Assembly: GCF_900176515.1 (NCBI RefSeq)
Contig: NZ_FWXV01000002.1
Span: 868,001 to 932,000 of the forward strand
Direction of reading: 5' to 3'
From: Kibdelosporangium aridum
GTDB lineage: Bacteria; Actinomycetota; Actinomycetes; Mycobacteriales; Pseudonocardiaceae
DNA: 64,000 nt
Below, piece after piece: positions 7,586 through 16,700 of the stretch (position 1 is the first letter of the stretch; every line of letters starts with the position of its first letter). Under the pieces are notes generated by a model that was given only the letters and a program-made list of their open reading frames with translations, did not search any database and was not told where the DNA came from. A program made the position numbers and the translations under genes.

Positions 7586-8326
7586 CTACCTGCCCTGGTT
7601 GGCCACGGCTTTGATCGCGTTGGCGGCCGCGTCCGGGTCGAGGTACGTCCCGCCCGGGTTGGTCGGCTTCAACTCGTCGTCCAGGTCGTAGCGCAGCGGG
7701 ATGCCGGTCGGGATGTTCAGGCCGGCGATCGTCTCGTCGTCGATCCCGTCCAGGTGCTTGACCAGTGCGCGCAGCGAGTTGCCGTGCGCGGCCAGCAGCA
7801 CGGTCCGGCCCGCGCGCAGGTCCGGCACGACCGCCGACTCCCAGTACGGCAGGAACCGGGCGACGACGTCCTTCAGGCACTCCGTGCGCGGCACCTCGAT
7901 GTCGGCGTACCGTGCGTCAGCGTCCTGGCTGAACTCCGAGCCAAGCTCGATCTGCGGCGGCGGGGTGTCGTAGCTGCGGCGCCAGAGCATGAACTGCTCC
8001 TCGCCGAACTCGTCCAGGGTCTGCTTCTTGTTCTTGCCCTGCAACGCTCCGTAGTGCCTCTCGTTGAGCCGCCAGTCCCGGCGCACCTGGATCCAGTGCC
8101 GGTCGGCCGCGTCGAGGGCGATGTTCGCGGTCGAGATCGCCCGCCGCAGCAACGATGTGTGCACGATGTCGGGCAGGATGCCCGCGTCGCGCAGCAACTG
8201 CCCGCCCCGCTCGGCCTCCTTGACGCCCTTCTCGGACAGGGGTACGTCCACCCAACCGGTGAACAGGTTCTGTGCGTTCCACACGCTCTCGCCGTGGCGG
8301 AGCAACACCAGGGTTCCGACTGCCAT
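7586..8326 (-). CDS. gpmA: 2,3-bisphosphoglycerate-dependent phosphoglycerate mutase
   Basis: A 246-residue enzyme that interconverts 3- and 2-phosphoglycerate in glycolysis. The phosphohistidine motif is [10 protein letters not shown] (His11), with the family block [15 protein letters not shown] after it, the Glu89/Arg90 pair in [10 protein letters not shown] and a second His in [15 protein letters not shown]. Length and motifs match GpmA. Start ATG 8326 places the catalytic His at the expected position. It lies near mshA and senX3-regX3 just as mycobacterial gpm1 does, part of a conserved actinobacterial neighbourhood. Confidence 0.95.
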   Translation of the reverse strand: MAVGTLVLLRHGESVWNAQNLFTGWVDVPLSEKGVKEAERGGQLLRDAGILPDIVHTSLLRRAISTANIALDAADRHWIQVRRDWRLNERHYGALQGKNKKQTLDEFGEEQFMLWRRSYDTPPPQIELGSEFSQDADARYADIEVPRTECLKDVVARFLPYWESAVVPDLRAGRTVLLAAHGNSLRALVKHLDGIDDETIAGLNIPTGIPLRYDLDDELKPTNPGGTYLDPDAAANAIKAVANQGR

Positions 8327-8717
8327 ACCGGAGAGCCTGCCAGACCGGCCGGGTTTCACCCGAACAGGTGCGCGTCGGCAAGGCCTTTCGGCGCACCCGC
8401 CCACAGCCAGTTGTCCAGCGAACCGAGTCCGAAATAGAACTGTGACTCGTTTTCCAGGTTAAAACCCGAATGGGTTAAGCGGCAGGCTTGAAGTCATCGC
8501 ATGACTCTGCCAAGTTGACAAAGCTTCCACCGACCGGCTCCCACGCACTCCCCGGTCGGCAGAAGCAGACTGCGGCTCGTCTCCCCTGTCGAGCCGCACC
8601 CCGCTGGGGACGCTGGGGTGCCCCCCGCCCCACGCGTACGGTGCGGGATTTGTGTCACAGGATGGCTCGAGAACGCGACTCCCCCTCGCTCGGGCCATCC
8701 TGTGAAACGCCCTTACT
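8327..8717. other. 391-base intergenic region without a supported gene
   Basis: No frame here has family similarity. The visible structure is a small AACCC/GGGTT hairpin near 8465-8477 and a larger terminator-like hairpin at 8655-8705. The 124-residue minus-strand frame that crosses it is of shadow character and runs into the 3' end of the DUF4349 gene. The stretch probably holds the gpmA promoter and the 3' UTR of the upstream lipoprotein gene. Confidence 0.6.
8655..8705 (-). terminator. Hairpin downstream of the DUF4349 gene
   Basis: TCACAGGATGGC (8655-8666) pairs perfectly with GCCATCCTGTGA (8694-8705) over 12 bp with a 27-base loop. It starts 13 bases after the stop of the minus-strand lipoprotein gene. 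There is no T run, so it is a probable but not certain factor-independent terminator. Confidence 0.55.
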
Positions 8718-9608
8718 TCAAACACTTTCCGTAACTGGCCGCGCGGCTTTCCTACGCTTGCGTCGGAAGTAGAACCACAGACCGGCGGGTATGCCGAGGG
8801 CGACAAGGAAAGGCAGTATCGCGCCGAGGACACGCGTAGTCACCGTGAAGAATTCCCCGAAGGCACCCCAACCGTCGGACAGCCCGTCGAAGAACCCGCC
8901 ACCCGTGGCCGCTTCGACCGGCACCGGTGGCGCGCTCTCCTGTGTCAACTGAAGTGTCACAGTGGACAGTGCGACCTTGCCGCCGAGGGTGTCCCGCCTG
9001 CCCTGCAACGATTCCAGGTCACTCTGCCTGCGGGTGAGCTCGCTTTCGATCTGTGCGATCTCGCTGACGCTTGACGCTCTCGCAAGCAGCGCCTGCATTC
9101 GCGCCACGCTTTCACGTTGCGTGCGCAGCCGCGAGTCGAGGTCCACGACCTGTTCGGTGACGTCCTCGGCCTGCTTGTGCTGGAACTTGATGGTGCCGAG
9201 GTCGGCGAGCTGCCGCAACGCCGCGTCGAACTTGTCCGACGGGATACGCAGCGTGATGGACGCCTTGTCGTTGCGGGATTCCTCCTGCCCGGTGAAGCCG
9301 CCGTTGGTCGTCGCGATCGCACGGGCGCCGCTGACCGCGTCGAAGATCGCCTTCACGGTCATCTCGATGCGCGCGGTCTGCACGAGCATCCGGTCCTGGA
9401 CCGGTGCAGGCGGCTGCGCGTTCTGCGCGGGCGCCTCCTTCGCGACACCGCCGCTACCGCCTGCGCTGTTCGGTTTCGCGGGCACGGGCGCGGCGGCCTG
9501 GTGTCCCGCGCTGGTCATGTCACCACCGCTGCTCGAACAGGCGGTCAACCCCAGAAGCAGAGCCGCCCCGGCGATAGAGATGTATAAGCCACTCTTTCGT
9601 CTGCTCAT
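8718..9608 (-). CDS. DUF4349 domain lipoprotein
   Basis: A 296-residue protein with an N-terminal lipoprotein signal (helix GAALLLGLTAC, lipobox LTAC, Cys24) and a low-complexity Ala/Pro linker. The DUF4349 region runs from about residue 72 to 280: QTARIEMTVKAIFDAVSGAR, then a coiled-coil-like heptad stretch (LDSRLRTQRESVARMQALL, SELTRRQSDLESLQGRRD). A C-terminal membrane helix (TRVLGAILPFLVALGIPAGLWFYF) is followed by a basic tail. It is anchored at both ends at the outer face of the membrane. The function of the family is not known to me. It sits between gpmA and the mshA operon on the same strand. Confidence 0.88.
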   Translation of the reverse strand: MSRRKSGLYISIAGAALLLGLTACSSSGGDMTSAGHQAAAPVPAKPNSAGGSGGVAKEAPAQNAQPPAPVQDRMLVQTARIEMTVKAIFDAVSGARAIATTNGGFTGQEESRNDKASITLRIPSDKFDAALRQLADLGTIKFQHKQAEDVTEQVVDLDSRLRTQRESVARMQALLARASSVSEIAQIESELTRRQSDLESLQGRRDTLGGKVALSTVTLQLTQESAPPVPVEAATGGGFFDGLSDGWGAFGEFFTVTTRVLGAILPFLVALGIPAGLWFYFRRKRRKAARPVTESV

Positions 9609-9653
9609 GCAGCTGAGACGGAAAGAGTGGGGAGAGTCGTTGTCCGGACCGGG

Positions 9654-10163
9654 TTACGAGTCAGACACCCGTTGGTCACTGTCCGGCTTCGCCAAATGCT
9701 CGAACGCCTTGAGGTTGGCCAGCGACTCGCCGCGCGAGGTCCGCCACTCCCATTCGCGCTTGATCGACGTGGCGAAGCCGATCTCCAGCAGCACGTTGAA
9801 GTCGCCGTCCGCGGCTTCGAGGACCTGGCCGAGCAGCCGGTCCAGTTCGTCCGTGGTGACCGCGTGCAGACCGATCCGGCCGAGCAGGTAGATGTCGCCG
9901 ACACCGTCGATCGTGTAGTGCACGCCGTAGAGCTTCGCGTTGCGGCGCAACAGGAATCGGTACACGTCCGCATGCGCCTCGTCCGGGCGGCGGCAGACGA
10001 AGGCCTCGACCACGAGCGCGTGCTCGCCGACGATCAGCCAGCAGTTGGTCTGCAGCTTCTTGGTTCCCGGCAGGGTCACGAAGAACTTGCCGGGCTCCGG
10101 CCGGTCGTAGGCGATCTCCCGCTCGTCCAAAGTGGACTTGATTACCTCGTCCACATCGGTCAC
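9654..10163 (-). CDS. YbjN-domain protein (type III chaperone-like fold)
   Basis: A 169-residue protein with the YbjN sensor-like domain ([51 protein letters not shown]). Orthologous in place to mycobacterial Rv0487, next to mshA. Proteins of this fold often act as chaperones or regulators; no specific role is established. Start GTG 10163 follows GGAGGTG and overlaps the mshA stop (GTGA), so translation is coupled to mshA. The conserved linkage suggests, but does not prove, a supporting role in mycothiol synthesis. Confidence 0.88.
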   Translation of the reverse strand: MTDVDEVIKSTLDEREIAYDRPEPGKFFVTLPGTKKLQTNCWLIVGEHALVVEAFVCRRPDEAHADVYRFLLRRNAKLYGVHYTIDGVGDIYLLGRIGLHAVTTDELDRLLGQVLEAADGDFNVLLEIGFATSIKREWEWRTSRGESLANLKAFEHLAKPDSDQRVSDS

Positions 10164-11440
10164 GACGCCACCTCCGCCCGCTCCTGCACCTCCCGGAACG
10201 TTACCGCAGCGCGCATGTACGCACCGATCAGCTCGTCGGTGGTGTGGTCCCACGAGAACGCACGCGCGTGGTTGAGTGCCCCAACGGACAACTTCCCGCG
10301 CAGCTCAGCGGATCGAGCCAACGCGTTCGCCCAGTCGACCGACGAGTGCCCGGACACCAACAGCCCGGAAACACCGTCGTTCACCGCGACTCGCAAGCCA
10401 CCGACGTCGGTCGCGACGACCGGCGTGCCGCACGCCTGCGCCTCGATCGCGACGAGCCCGAACGACTCGTTGTGGCTCGGCACCGCGACGACGTCCGCCG
10501 CACGGTAGACCTTCGCCAACGCTGGTCCTGGCAGCGGCGGCAGGAACCTGACGACGTCCTGGATTCCCAGCTGTACGGCCAAATCCTGCAACGCACGTGG
10601 CTGCTCAAGGCCCGTGCCCGACGGCCCGCCCACGACCAGCACGACCAGTTTCGACCGGTCGACCCGGCCTTGCGCCAGCAGTTCGGCGGCCGCGTGCAGC
10701 AACACGTCCGGCGCCTTCAACGGCTGTATCCGGCCGACGAACGCGAAAACCGTCGCGTCAAGCGCGATCCCCAGTGCGGCCCGGGCCTCCAGCTGCGAGC
10801 CGGGGGTGAACTGCCTGAGGTCGACGCCTGGTGAGACCGTGCTGACCTTGGCCGGGTCGGCGTCGTACTGGCAGATCAGGTCGTTGGCTTCCATCTCGGT
10901 GTTGGCCACGAGACTGTCCGCCTGGTCGACGACCTGCTGCTCGCCGATCTCGCGAACCCTCGGCTCTGGCGTGTCCCCTTCTGCCAGCGCCGCGTTCTTC
11001 ACCCGCGCCAACGTATGCGCGGTGTGCACGAGCGGGACGCCCCAGCGGTCCCGAGCCAGCCAGCCGACCTGTCCGGACAGCCAGTAGTGCGAGTGCACGA
11101 GGTCGTAGAACCCAGGTTCGTTGTTCGCTTCGGTCCGCAGAACCGCCGCGGTGAAAGCACACAACTGCGCGGGCAGTTCGCTGCGGTCGAGCACTTCGTA
11201 GGGCCCGGCGGGTACGTGCCGGACCAGAACCCCTGGCGCCAACTCCGCCACCGGGGGTAACTCGGATGAGGTAGCCCGCGTGAACACCTCGACCTCGACG
11301 CCGCGCTCGGCCATCCGGGTCGCGGTCTGCGCGATGTACACGTTCATGCCACCGGCGTCGCCCGTCCCAGGCTGCTCAAGCGGCGAAGTGTGCACCGACA
11401 GCAGCGCGACGCGGCGGGGTGGCCGAAGCCAGCGAGTCAC
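10160..11440 (-). CDS. mshA: D-inositol-3-phosphate glycosyltransferase MshA
   Basis: A 426-residue GT4/GT-B enzyme that transfers GlcNAc from UDP-GlcNAc to inositol 3-phosphate, the first step of mycothiol synthesis. Typical MshA blocks are [19 protein letters not shown] at the N-terminus, [27 protein letters not shown] in the nucleotide-binding half, and the EX7E-type motif within [20 protein letters not shown]. Start GTG 11440 overlaps the stop of the upstream hydrolase (GTGA). It is third in a run of coupled genes. A mycothiol-dependent isomerase-family enzyme lies 5 kb away. Confidence 0.96.
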   Translation of the reverse strand: MTRWLRPPRRVALLSVHTSPLEQPGTGDAGGMNVYIAQTATRMAERGVEVEVFTRATSSELPPVAELAPGVLVRHVPAGPYEVLDRSELPAQLCAFTAAVLRTEANNEPGFYDLVHSHYWLSGQVGWLARDRWGVPLVHTAHTLARVKNAALAEGDTPEPRVREIGEQQVVDQADSLVANTEMEANDLICQYDADPAKVSTVSPGVDLRQFTPGSQLEARAALGIALDATVFAFVGRIQPLKAPDVLLHAAAELLAQGRVDRSKLVVLVVGGPSGTGLEQPRALQDLAVQLGIQDVVRFLPPLPGPALAKVYRAADVVAVPSHNESFGLVAIEAQACGTPVVATDVGGLRVAVNDGVSGLLVSGHSSVDWANALARSAELRGKLSVGALNHARAFSWDHTTDELIGAYMRAAVTFREVQERAEVAS

Positions 11441-12276
11441 TCCGAGGCCCCCATGACCCGATCGGCGAACTCCAGCAACATCCCGTCGAACTCCTCAGTG
11501 CGTTCGGCGAAGGGCATATGCCCGGTCTTGGGAAACCAACGCAACTCGGCCCCTGGAATCTTCCCGACTGTGTACTGCGCCACAGCCGGTTCGACAACGG
11601 CGTCCAACTGGCCGTGCGCGACCAAGGTCGGCACTGTGATCAGCTGCAGCACCCCTGAGCTGTCGAAATCCCGCCGGAACATGGCTCGCCGGACCTCCCA
11701 CGGCACCCGCAGGGCGTCGCCGACAATCCGCTGGCTCAGCTCGCCGGGCAGGTGTGCCTCAGACATGCCCCGGACGAACTCGGTGAAACCCCGGGCGGCC
11801 ATGTCCAGGTCTTCGAGGTTCACGTACGGCACGACCGCCCGCATCGCCGTGCCCGGTCCGGCGCCAGGGCGATCCCGGCCGACCTCCACCGCGGCCGAGG
11901 CGAACACGATCCCGGCGAGGTCCTGGTCGCCGAACGCCCGCAGGTAGTCGGTGATCACGGCGCCGCCGTACGACCAGCCGACCAGCAGGACCGGCCTGCC
12001 GACGAGGTCGAGCACGGCCGCGACGTCGTCGGCCCACGCGTCGGGGTCGGCGTACCCGTTCACCGGGTCCGGCACGTCCGAGTAGCCATGTCCACGCAGG
12101 TCAAGGGCGGCAAGGCGGTACTTCGAAGTCAGTCGAGGGTCGGCCAGCTGGGCCGACCACGCGGCGCTGGACTGGGCCCAGCCGTGCAGCAGGACGATCG
12201 CTGGTGCGCCGGGCGGCCCGGCTGTGCGGACCGCGAGGCGAACCCCGTTTCCACCGGTGACCTGGTGCAGGGTCAC
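11437..12276 (-). CDS. Alpha/beta hydrolase
   Basis: A 279-residue alpha/beta-hydrolase fold protein. The oxyanion-hole block is [12 protein letters not shown], the nucleophile elbow GWSYGG (Ser102), the late acid lies in [11 protein letters not shown], and His is in FPKTGHMPF. It resembles chloroperoxidase/esterase-type hydrolases; the substrate is unknown. Start GTG 12276 is chosen because it overlaps the L,D-transpeptidase stop as GTGA and places the first strand correctly; the longer frame is unsupported. Coupling both upstream (cell-wall enzyme) and downstream (mshA) makes its co-expression with mycothiol synthesis very likely. Confidence 0.88.
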   Translation of the reverse strand: MTLHQVTGGNGVRLAVRTAGPPGAPAIVLLHGWAQSSAAWSAQLADPRLTSKYRLAALDLRGHGYSDVPDPVNGYADPDAWADDVAAVLDLVGRPVLLVGWSYGGAVITDYLRAFGDQDLAGIVFASAAVEVGRDRPGAGPGTAMRAVVPYVNLEDLDMAARGFTEFVRGMSEAHLPGELSQRIVGDALRVPWEVRRAMFRRDFDSSGVLQLITVPTLVAHGQLDAVVEPAVAQYTVGKIPGAELRWFPKTGHMPFAERTEEFDGMLLEFADRVMGASE

Positions 12277-13448
12277 TTGATCGCCGACATGCTCTTCCAC
12301 TTGTCCCACGAGAACAGCCAATCATTGACGTCCGAAGTCGTGGGGAAGGCTGCCTTGGATCCGGTGACCTCGACCGGGTCGCCGATCAGCACCGAGTCGA
12401 ACACCGCCTTGGCGTCGGCCTCGAACAGGTTCACGCAGCCGTGCGAGGTGTTGGCCTTGCCGATGTTGGCGCGGTTCTCCTCGTTCTCGTGGATGAACTC
12501 GCCGTGGTTGGAGATCCGCACGGCCCACTTCTTCTTGACGTTGGTGTAGCCGTAGCGCGGGTTGGAGAAGTCGCCGACCTCTTCCTTGGCCATCACGATG
12601 ACGGTGCCGTTCGGCGTGTTCAGGTTCGGGTCGGCGTCCTTGCCGTTGCTCGCCGGGTACGTCGCGGTCAGGTTGCCGTCCCGGTAGACCTTGAGGTTGT
12701 GGTCCGGCGTGTTGACCTTCAGCACCTGGTTGCGGCCGATCTTGAACTTGCTGGTCACGTCCGCGCGGCCGTAGCCGTTGCCGTAGTTCACGCCGTAGAG
12801 GCTGGCCGAGACCTTGACCTCGGTGTTGGCCGGCCAGTACTCCTTGGGCCGCCAGTCGACCTGGGTCGCCGACAGCCACGCCCACGAGCCTTCGACCTTG
12901 CTCGGCGACGTCTCGACCTTCAGCGCCTTCTCGGCGGCGGCCTTGTCCTGCGGCGCGGTCTCGAACTTCACGCTGATCGGCATGCCCACGCCGACCGTGG
13001 CGTTGTCCACCGGGTTGAGCGTGGCCCTGACCTGCTTGGCCGGGGTCATGGTGGTGAAGCTGCCTTTGAGCTCGACGTCCTTGTTGTCACTGCCCTTGGC
13101 TTTGGCGGTGTACGTGTAGGTCTTGCCGTAACCGAGCTTCTCGGTGTTGGTCCAGCTGAGCTTGTCCGGGGCGATCTCGCCGGCGACCTTCTTGCCTTCG
13201 GGGTTGGTCAGCGTGGCCTCGGTCAGCGTGCCGTCGGTGACGGTGAACTTGACGGGCTTGAGGACCTCGACGTTCTTGGCCTCACCGGCCGGATCGGCGA
13301 CGATCTTGGCGACCGGGCGGGTCTCACCGTCTGCGGGAGCCTCGCCCACGGCGTTGGGGTTGCCGGGCTCGGTCGTCGAGCAACTGGCAACGGCGAGTGC
13401 GGCGGAAAGCAGGAACGCACTGATGACCGTTCTTCGCCCTGCCCGCAC
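12273..13448 (-). CDS. L,D-transpeptidase lipoprotein
   Basis: A 391-residue enzyme that forms 3-3 cross-links in peptidoglycan. It has a lipoprotein signal (SAALAVASC, Cys23) and two immunoglobulin-like domains (about 45-250). A C-terminal YkuD catalytic domain contains EFIHENEENR and the SHGCVN motif with nucleophile Cys338. Size and domain order match the LdtMt2/LprQ type. It follows murB with a 95-base gap and is coupled to the next hydrolase. It acts outside the membrane. Start GTG 13448, placing a basic n-region before the signal helix. Confidence 0.93.
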   Translation of the reverse strand: MRAGRRTVISAFLLSAALAVASCSTTEPGNPNAVGEAPADGETRPVAKIVADPAGEAKNVEVLKPVKFTVTDGTLTEATLTNPEGKKVAGEIAPDKLSWTNTEKLGYGKTYTYTAKAKGSDNKDVELKGSFTTMTPAKQVRATLNPVDNATVGVGMPISVKFETAPQDKAAAEKALKVETSPSKVEGSWAWLSATQVDWRPKEYWPANTEVKVSASLYGVNYGNGYGRADVTSKFKIGRNQVLKVNTPDHNLKVYRDGNLTATYPASNGKDADPNLNTPNGTVIVMAKEEVGDFSNPRYGYTNVKKKWAVRISNHGEFIHENEENRANIGKANTSHGCVNLFEADAKAVFDSVLIGDPVEVTGSKAAFPTTSDVNDWLFSWDKWKSMSAIK

Positions 13449-13543
13449 GTCAACCTCCGTCTATGTCTTCTGCCATCTACTTGTAAAGACGCACCAAAGG
13501 GCAACCGGTGTGCTTAAAGTGAGCTGCGCCACATTGCTTTGGG

Positions 13544-14641
13544 TCACAGTGTGACCCCCACCAAGACTGGCTCGGCCTCGAGCTGCACACCGAACACCTT
13601 GTGCACGCCGTCGCGGACTTCCCTGGCCAGCGACAGCAGGTCCGCCGTCGTGCCGTCGCCGCGGTTGGTCAACGCCAACGTATGGCTGTGCGACAGCGAC
13701 ACACGGTTCCCTGGTCCCGGGTACCCCTTCGCGAAGCCCGCACGCTCGATCAGCCAGGCCGCGGACAATTTCCCGCCGCCGTCGGCCGGGTACTGCGGGA
13801 TCCGCACGTCCGCGCCCACCTGCGCGGCGATCCGGGCCAGGGCTTCCTGCAGCTCGTCGTGCGGCAGCACCGGGTTGGTGAAGAACGAGCCCGCACTCCA
13901 GGTGTCGTGGTCGTCCTCGTCGAGGACCATTCCCTTCCCGCGCCGCAGGTCCAGCACGGACTGCCGGACGCGGTCGACGGGCACGCGCTCGCCCGGCACG
14001 ACGCCGAGGGTGTTGGCGAGTTCGGCGTACCGGATCGGCATGGACAAGCCCGTGTCAGCCAGTTCGAACCGCACTCGCAGGACGACCGCACGGTCTGTGC
14101 CCTTCAGCACACTCGTGCGGTAGGCCAGTCCCAGCTGATCGGCCGTCAGCGTGCGGACTTCGCCGCTCGCCCGGTCGAGCAGGTCGACCGACACGAGCAC
14201 CTCGGAGATCTCCACGCCGTACGCGCCGACGTTCTGCACCGGTGTGGCGCCGACCAGGCCGGGGATGCCGGACAGGCACTCAAGGCCACCGAGACCCGCC
14301 GCGACGGTCTTGGCCACGACGTCGTCCCAGTTCTCGCCCGCTTCGGCGGTGAGCTGGACCAGGCCGGGGGTCGTGCAGTCCTCGGTCATGCCCTTCGTGG
14401 CGACATGGACGACTGTGCCGTTGAAGCCGTGGTCAGAGACCAGGACGTTCGACCCGCCGCCGAGTACCAGCAGCGGTTCGCCCGCTTCGTCGGCGGCGCG
14501 AACGGCGTCGACCACCGTACGGGCGGTTTTCGCTTCGATGAACCTCGTCGCCGGACCGCCGAGACGCAGCGTCGTGTACCCGCTCAGCGGTACCGCTGTG
14601 CGTACGTCAGTGCCGGGACGCGAGGTCGTCACGGGCGTCAA
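13544..14641 (-). CDS. murB: UDP-N-acetylmuramate dehydrogenase MurB
   Basis: A 365-residue FAD enzyme that reduces UDP-GlcNAc-enolpyruvate to UDP-MurNAc in the cytoplasm. Visible blocks: TTLRLGGPATRF, the FAD loop VLGGGSNVLVSD, CLSGIPGLVGATPVQNVGAYG, the Tyr/Arg motif AYRTSVLKG, the catalytic Ser in SAGSFFTNP and the late Glu in EAEPVLVG. TTG 14641 is preferred because GGAGG lies six bases upstream; GTG 14632 and ATG 14659 are in-frame alternatives. The much longer open frame upstream is a shadow of the divergent DUF2505 gene. Confidence 0.93.
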   Translation of the reverse strand: MTPVTTSRPGTDVRTAVPLSGYTTLRLGGPATRFIEAKTARTVVDAVRAADEAGEPLLVLGGGSNVLVSDHGFNGTVVHVATKGMTEDCTTPGLVQLTAEAGENWDDVVAKTVAAGLGGLECLSGIPGLVGATPVQNVGAYGVEISEVLVSVDLLDRASGEVRTLTADQLGLAYRTSVLKGTDRAVVLRVRFELADTGLSMPIRYAELANTLGVVPGERVPVDRVRQSVLDLRRGKGMVLDEDDHDTWSAGSFFTNPVLPHDELQEALARIAAQVGADVRIPQYPADGGGKLSAAWLIERAGFAKGYPGPGNRVSLSHSHTLALTNRGDGTTADLLSLAREVRDGVHKVFGVQLEAEPVLVGVTL

Positions 14642-14657
14642 CGGTAACCTCCGGTTC

Positions 14658-15149
14658 ATGCCTAGCCGTATGGAGCACCGGGCGAGGTTCGCCGCCCCTG
14701 CCGATTCCGTGTACGCCGCGGTCGTCGATCCGGCGTTCCTGACCGACCGGCTCGAAGCTCTCGGCGGCAACAACGCCTCCGTAGTCGACCGTACGGAGTC
14801 GGCACAGGCCACGACGTTCCGGGTCCGCCAGGGGCTTGCCGCGGAACATCTTCCCTCAGCGGTCCGAACCTTGCTGAAGGGCGACCTGGTCGTTGACCGG
14901 ACTGAGACCTGGCGACCGGACAAAACCGGCTCGGTCAAGGCCTCCGTGCAGGGCGTTCCCGGCGAGATCAACGGCACCACACGGCTGTCCGACGTGGACG
15001 GCGGCACGGAATGGGTGACATCGCTCGAGGTCAAGGTCAGCATTCCGCTTGTCGGTGGCAAGATCGAGAAGTCGATCGGTGAGCAGGTGCTCAAGCTGCT
15101 GGCCAACGAGGCAGCGTTCACCGAGAAATGGCTCGCACACCGCGGCTAG
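14658..15149 (+). CDS. DUF2505 family protein (START-like fold)
   Basis: A 163-residue protein of the actinobacterial DUF2505 family, orthologous in place to mycobacterial Rv0481c beside murB. The pattern MEHRARFAAPADSVYAAVVD near the start, the central ETWRPDKTGSVKASV and the amphipathic C-terminal helix SIGEQVLKLLANEAAFTEKW are typical. The SRPBCC/START-like fold suggests binding of a hydrophobic ligand, which is unknown. Two starts are possible, ATG 14658 and ATG 14670; neither has a good ribosome site. It diverges from murB over only about 15 bases, so one of the two may be transcribed from inside its neighbour. Confidence 0.8.
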   Translation: MPSRMEHRARFAAPADSVYAAVVDPAFLTDRLEALGGNNASVVDRTESAQATTFRVRQGLAAEHLPSAVRTLLKGDLVVDRTETWRPDKTGSVKASVQGVPGEINGTTRLSDVDGGTEWVTSLEVKVSIPLVGGKIEKSIGEQVLKLLANEAAFTEKWLAHRG

Positions 15150-15937
15150 CGGCGGGCCGGGCCCGCGCGCTCGGCGTCCCGACACGCGGCACCACGAACC
15201 CGAACCGGCTGCGCAAAGTGGACCGGTGGATGACCGGTACGCCTTGGGTCGCCTCGGTGCTGCGGTCCGCGTCCGACCCGCTCGTCGTCGACCTCGGCTA
15301 CGGCTCGTCGCCCGTGACCACGGTCGAGCTCGCCGCCCGGCTGCGTACCGTCCGGCCCGATGTCCGGGTGCTGGGCCTTGAGCTCGATCCGGAACGGGTC
15401 GCGGCGGCGAAGCCCGTGGCTGATCCACCGTTGCTTGACTTCCGGCGTGGCGGCTTCGAGCTGGCAGGCGCCCGGCCGGTGGTGCTGCGCGCGTTCAACG
15501 TGTTGCGGCAGTACACCGAGGCCGACGCGGCGGCGGCTTGGCAGACCATGTTGTCCCGCATGGCTCCCGGCGGTCTGCTCGTCGAGGGCACATGTGACGA
15601 GATCGGCAGGCGTTGCTGCTGGGTGACTCTCTCGGCCGACGGTCCCTTCCTGTTCACGTTGGCGTGCTTGCCTTCCGACCTCTCGCAACCGTCCGATTTG
15701 GCTGAACGGCTACCGAAGTCGTTGATCCACCGGAACGTCCCCGGCGAGCGGATCCACGACCTGCTCACCGCGCTGGACACGCACTGGGCAGCAGCCGCTC
15801 CTTTGAGCCCGTACGGTCCGCGGGCGCGTTGGGTGGAGACGGTTCAGAGGCTCGCGGCGGACGATTGGCCGGTTCTGGATACCCGGAAGCGCTGGCGGCT
15901 CGGCGAGGTCACCCTGTCGTGGGACATATTCCACTAG
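15128..15937 (+). CDS. Class I SAM-dependent methyltransferase-like protein
   Basis: A 269-residue protein with a Rossmann-type SAM site (PLVVDLGYGSSPVTTVELA, about 51-70) and an acidic second strand end (VLGLELDPERV). The region expected to hold the catalytic residues is poorly conserved (LLDFRRGGFELAG), so activity is uncertain. The start codon lies inside the end of the DUF2505 gene (22-base overlap), indicating coupled translation. The C-terminus (GPRARWVETVQRLAADDWPVLDTRKRWRLGEV) is a recognisable family signature in actinobacteria. The substrate is unknown. Confidence 0.8.
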   Translation: MARTPRLAAGRARALGVPTRGTTNPNRLRKVDRWMTGTPWVASVLRSASDPLVVDLGYGSSPVTTVELAARLRTVRPDVRVLGLELDPERVAAAKPVADPPLLDFRRGGFELAGARPVVLRAFNVLRQYTEADAAAAWQTMLSRMAPGGLLVEGTCDEIGRRCCWVTLSADGPFLFTLACLPSDLSQPSDLAERLPKSLIHRNVPGERIHDLLTALDTHWAAAAPLSPYGPRARWVETVQRLAADDWPVLDTRKRWRLGEVTLSWDIFH

Positions 15938-15947
15938 GCTCAGCTGA

Positions 15948-16685
15948 GTGGATCACGAGACGTACTTGGCACACATCGTGGAACAGGCCGAGGCGCTGAA
16001 GGCCGCCGCGGTCGCGGCCGGCCCGTCGGCACCGGTCCCCACCTGTCCGGAGTGGACGGTCAAGGATCTGGTCGAGCACATCGCACAGGTGCACAACATG
16101 GTCACCGGAGCGCTCAAGCTGACGCGGGCGGACAAACGCCCCGCCCCGGCCGAGCTGCCCGCCGACTGGGACGACCTGGTCACGTGGTGGGACAACAAAC
16201 GCATGGAGATGGTGACCGTGCTCGGGGAGAACGACCCAGCCACCGAGGCTTGGAGCTTCGTGCCCGAGCTGGGCTCGTACGGCTGGTGGGCTCGTCGGCA
16301 GGCGCACGAGACGGCCATCCACCGCCTCGACGCCGAACACGCCCAGTCGGAGAAGGTGCCCACGCTGTTGTTCCACCCCCAACTCGCCGCCGACGGGATC
16401 GACGAGGTCCTCGTGACGATCTCGCCGTTCCGTGCGCGCGTGAAGCGGCCCGAGGTGACGGTCGAAGGAACGCTCCTCGTGCACGCGGCGGACGCGGGTC
16501 GCGCGTGGATGCTGCGCGCCCATGGCGGCTTCGTCGATGTAGGCCCGGTCGAGGACTCCGCGATCGACGCCGACGCGACGCTGGCAGGCACCGCGGACGC
16601 GGTGTACCGGGCGGTATGGAAGCGCCCGAGCCACGCGATCCTCAACGGCCGGGAGGAGTTGCTGCAAGCCGTCAACGGCGGTTGA
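15948..16685 (+). CDS. Maleylpyruvate isomerase family mycothiol-dependent enzyme
   Basis: A 245-residue protein with the DinB-like MDMPI N-terminal four-helix bundle. TCPEWTVKDLVEHIAQVH supplies one metal-ligand His pair, and RRQAHETAIHRLDAE supplies the others. The C-terminal part (about 150-245) is the sterol-carrier-like MDMPI-C domain. Members use mycothiol as cofactor for isomerisation or conjugation; the substrate here is unknown. Start GTG 15948, ten bases after the preceding stop, so probably the same transcript. It fits a mycothiol producer, as mshA in this window implies. Confidence 0.87.
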   Translation: MDHETYLAHIVEQAEALKAAAVAAGPSAPVPTCPEWTVKDLVEHIAQVHNMVTGALKLTRADKRPAPAELPADWDDLVTWWDNKRMEMVTVLGENDPATEAWSFVPELGSYGWWARRQAHETAIHRLDAEHAQSEKVPTLLFHPQLAADGIDEVLVTISPFRARVKRPEVTVEGTLLVHAADAGRAWMLRAHGGFVDVGPVEDSAIDADATLAGTADAVYRAVWKRPSHAILNGREELLQAVNGG

Positions 16686-16700
16686 GGAGAATGTCCGGTC

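Noticed and set aside
13544..15121. 525-residue frame extending murB upstream
   Set aside because: The first 160 residues are antisense to the DUF2505 gene; MurB similarity starts near 14641 where a GGAGG is correctly spaced.
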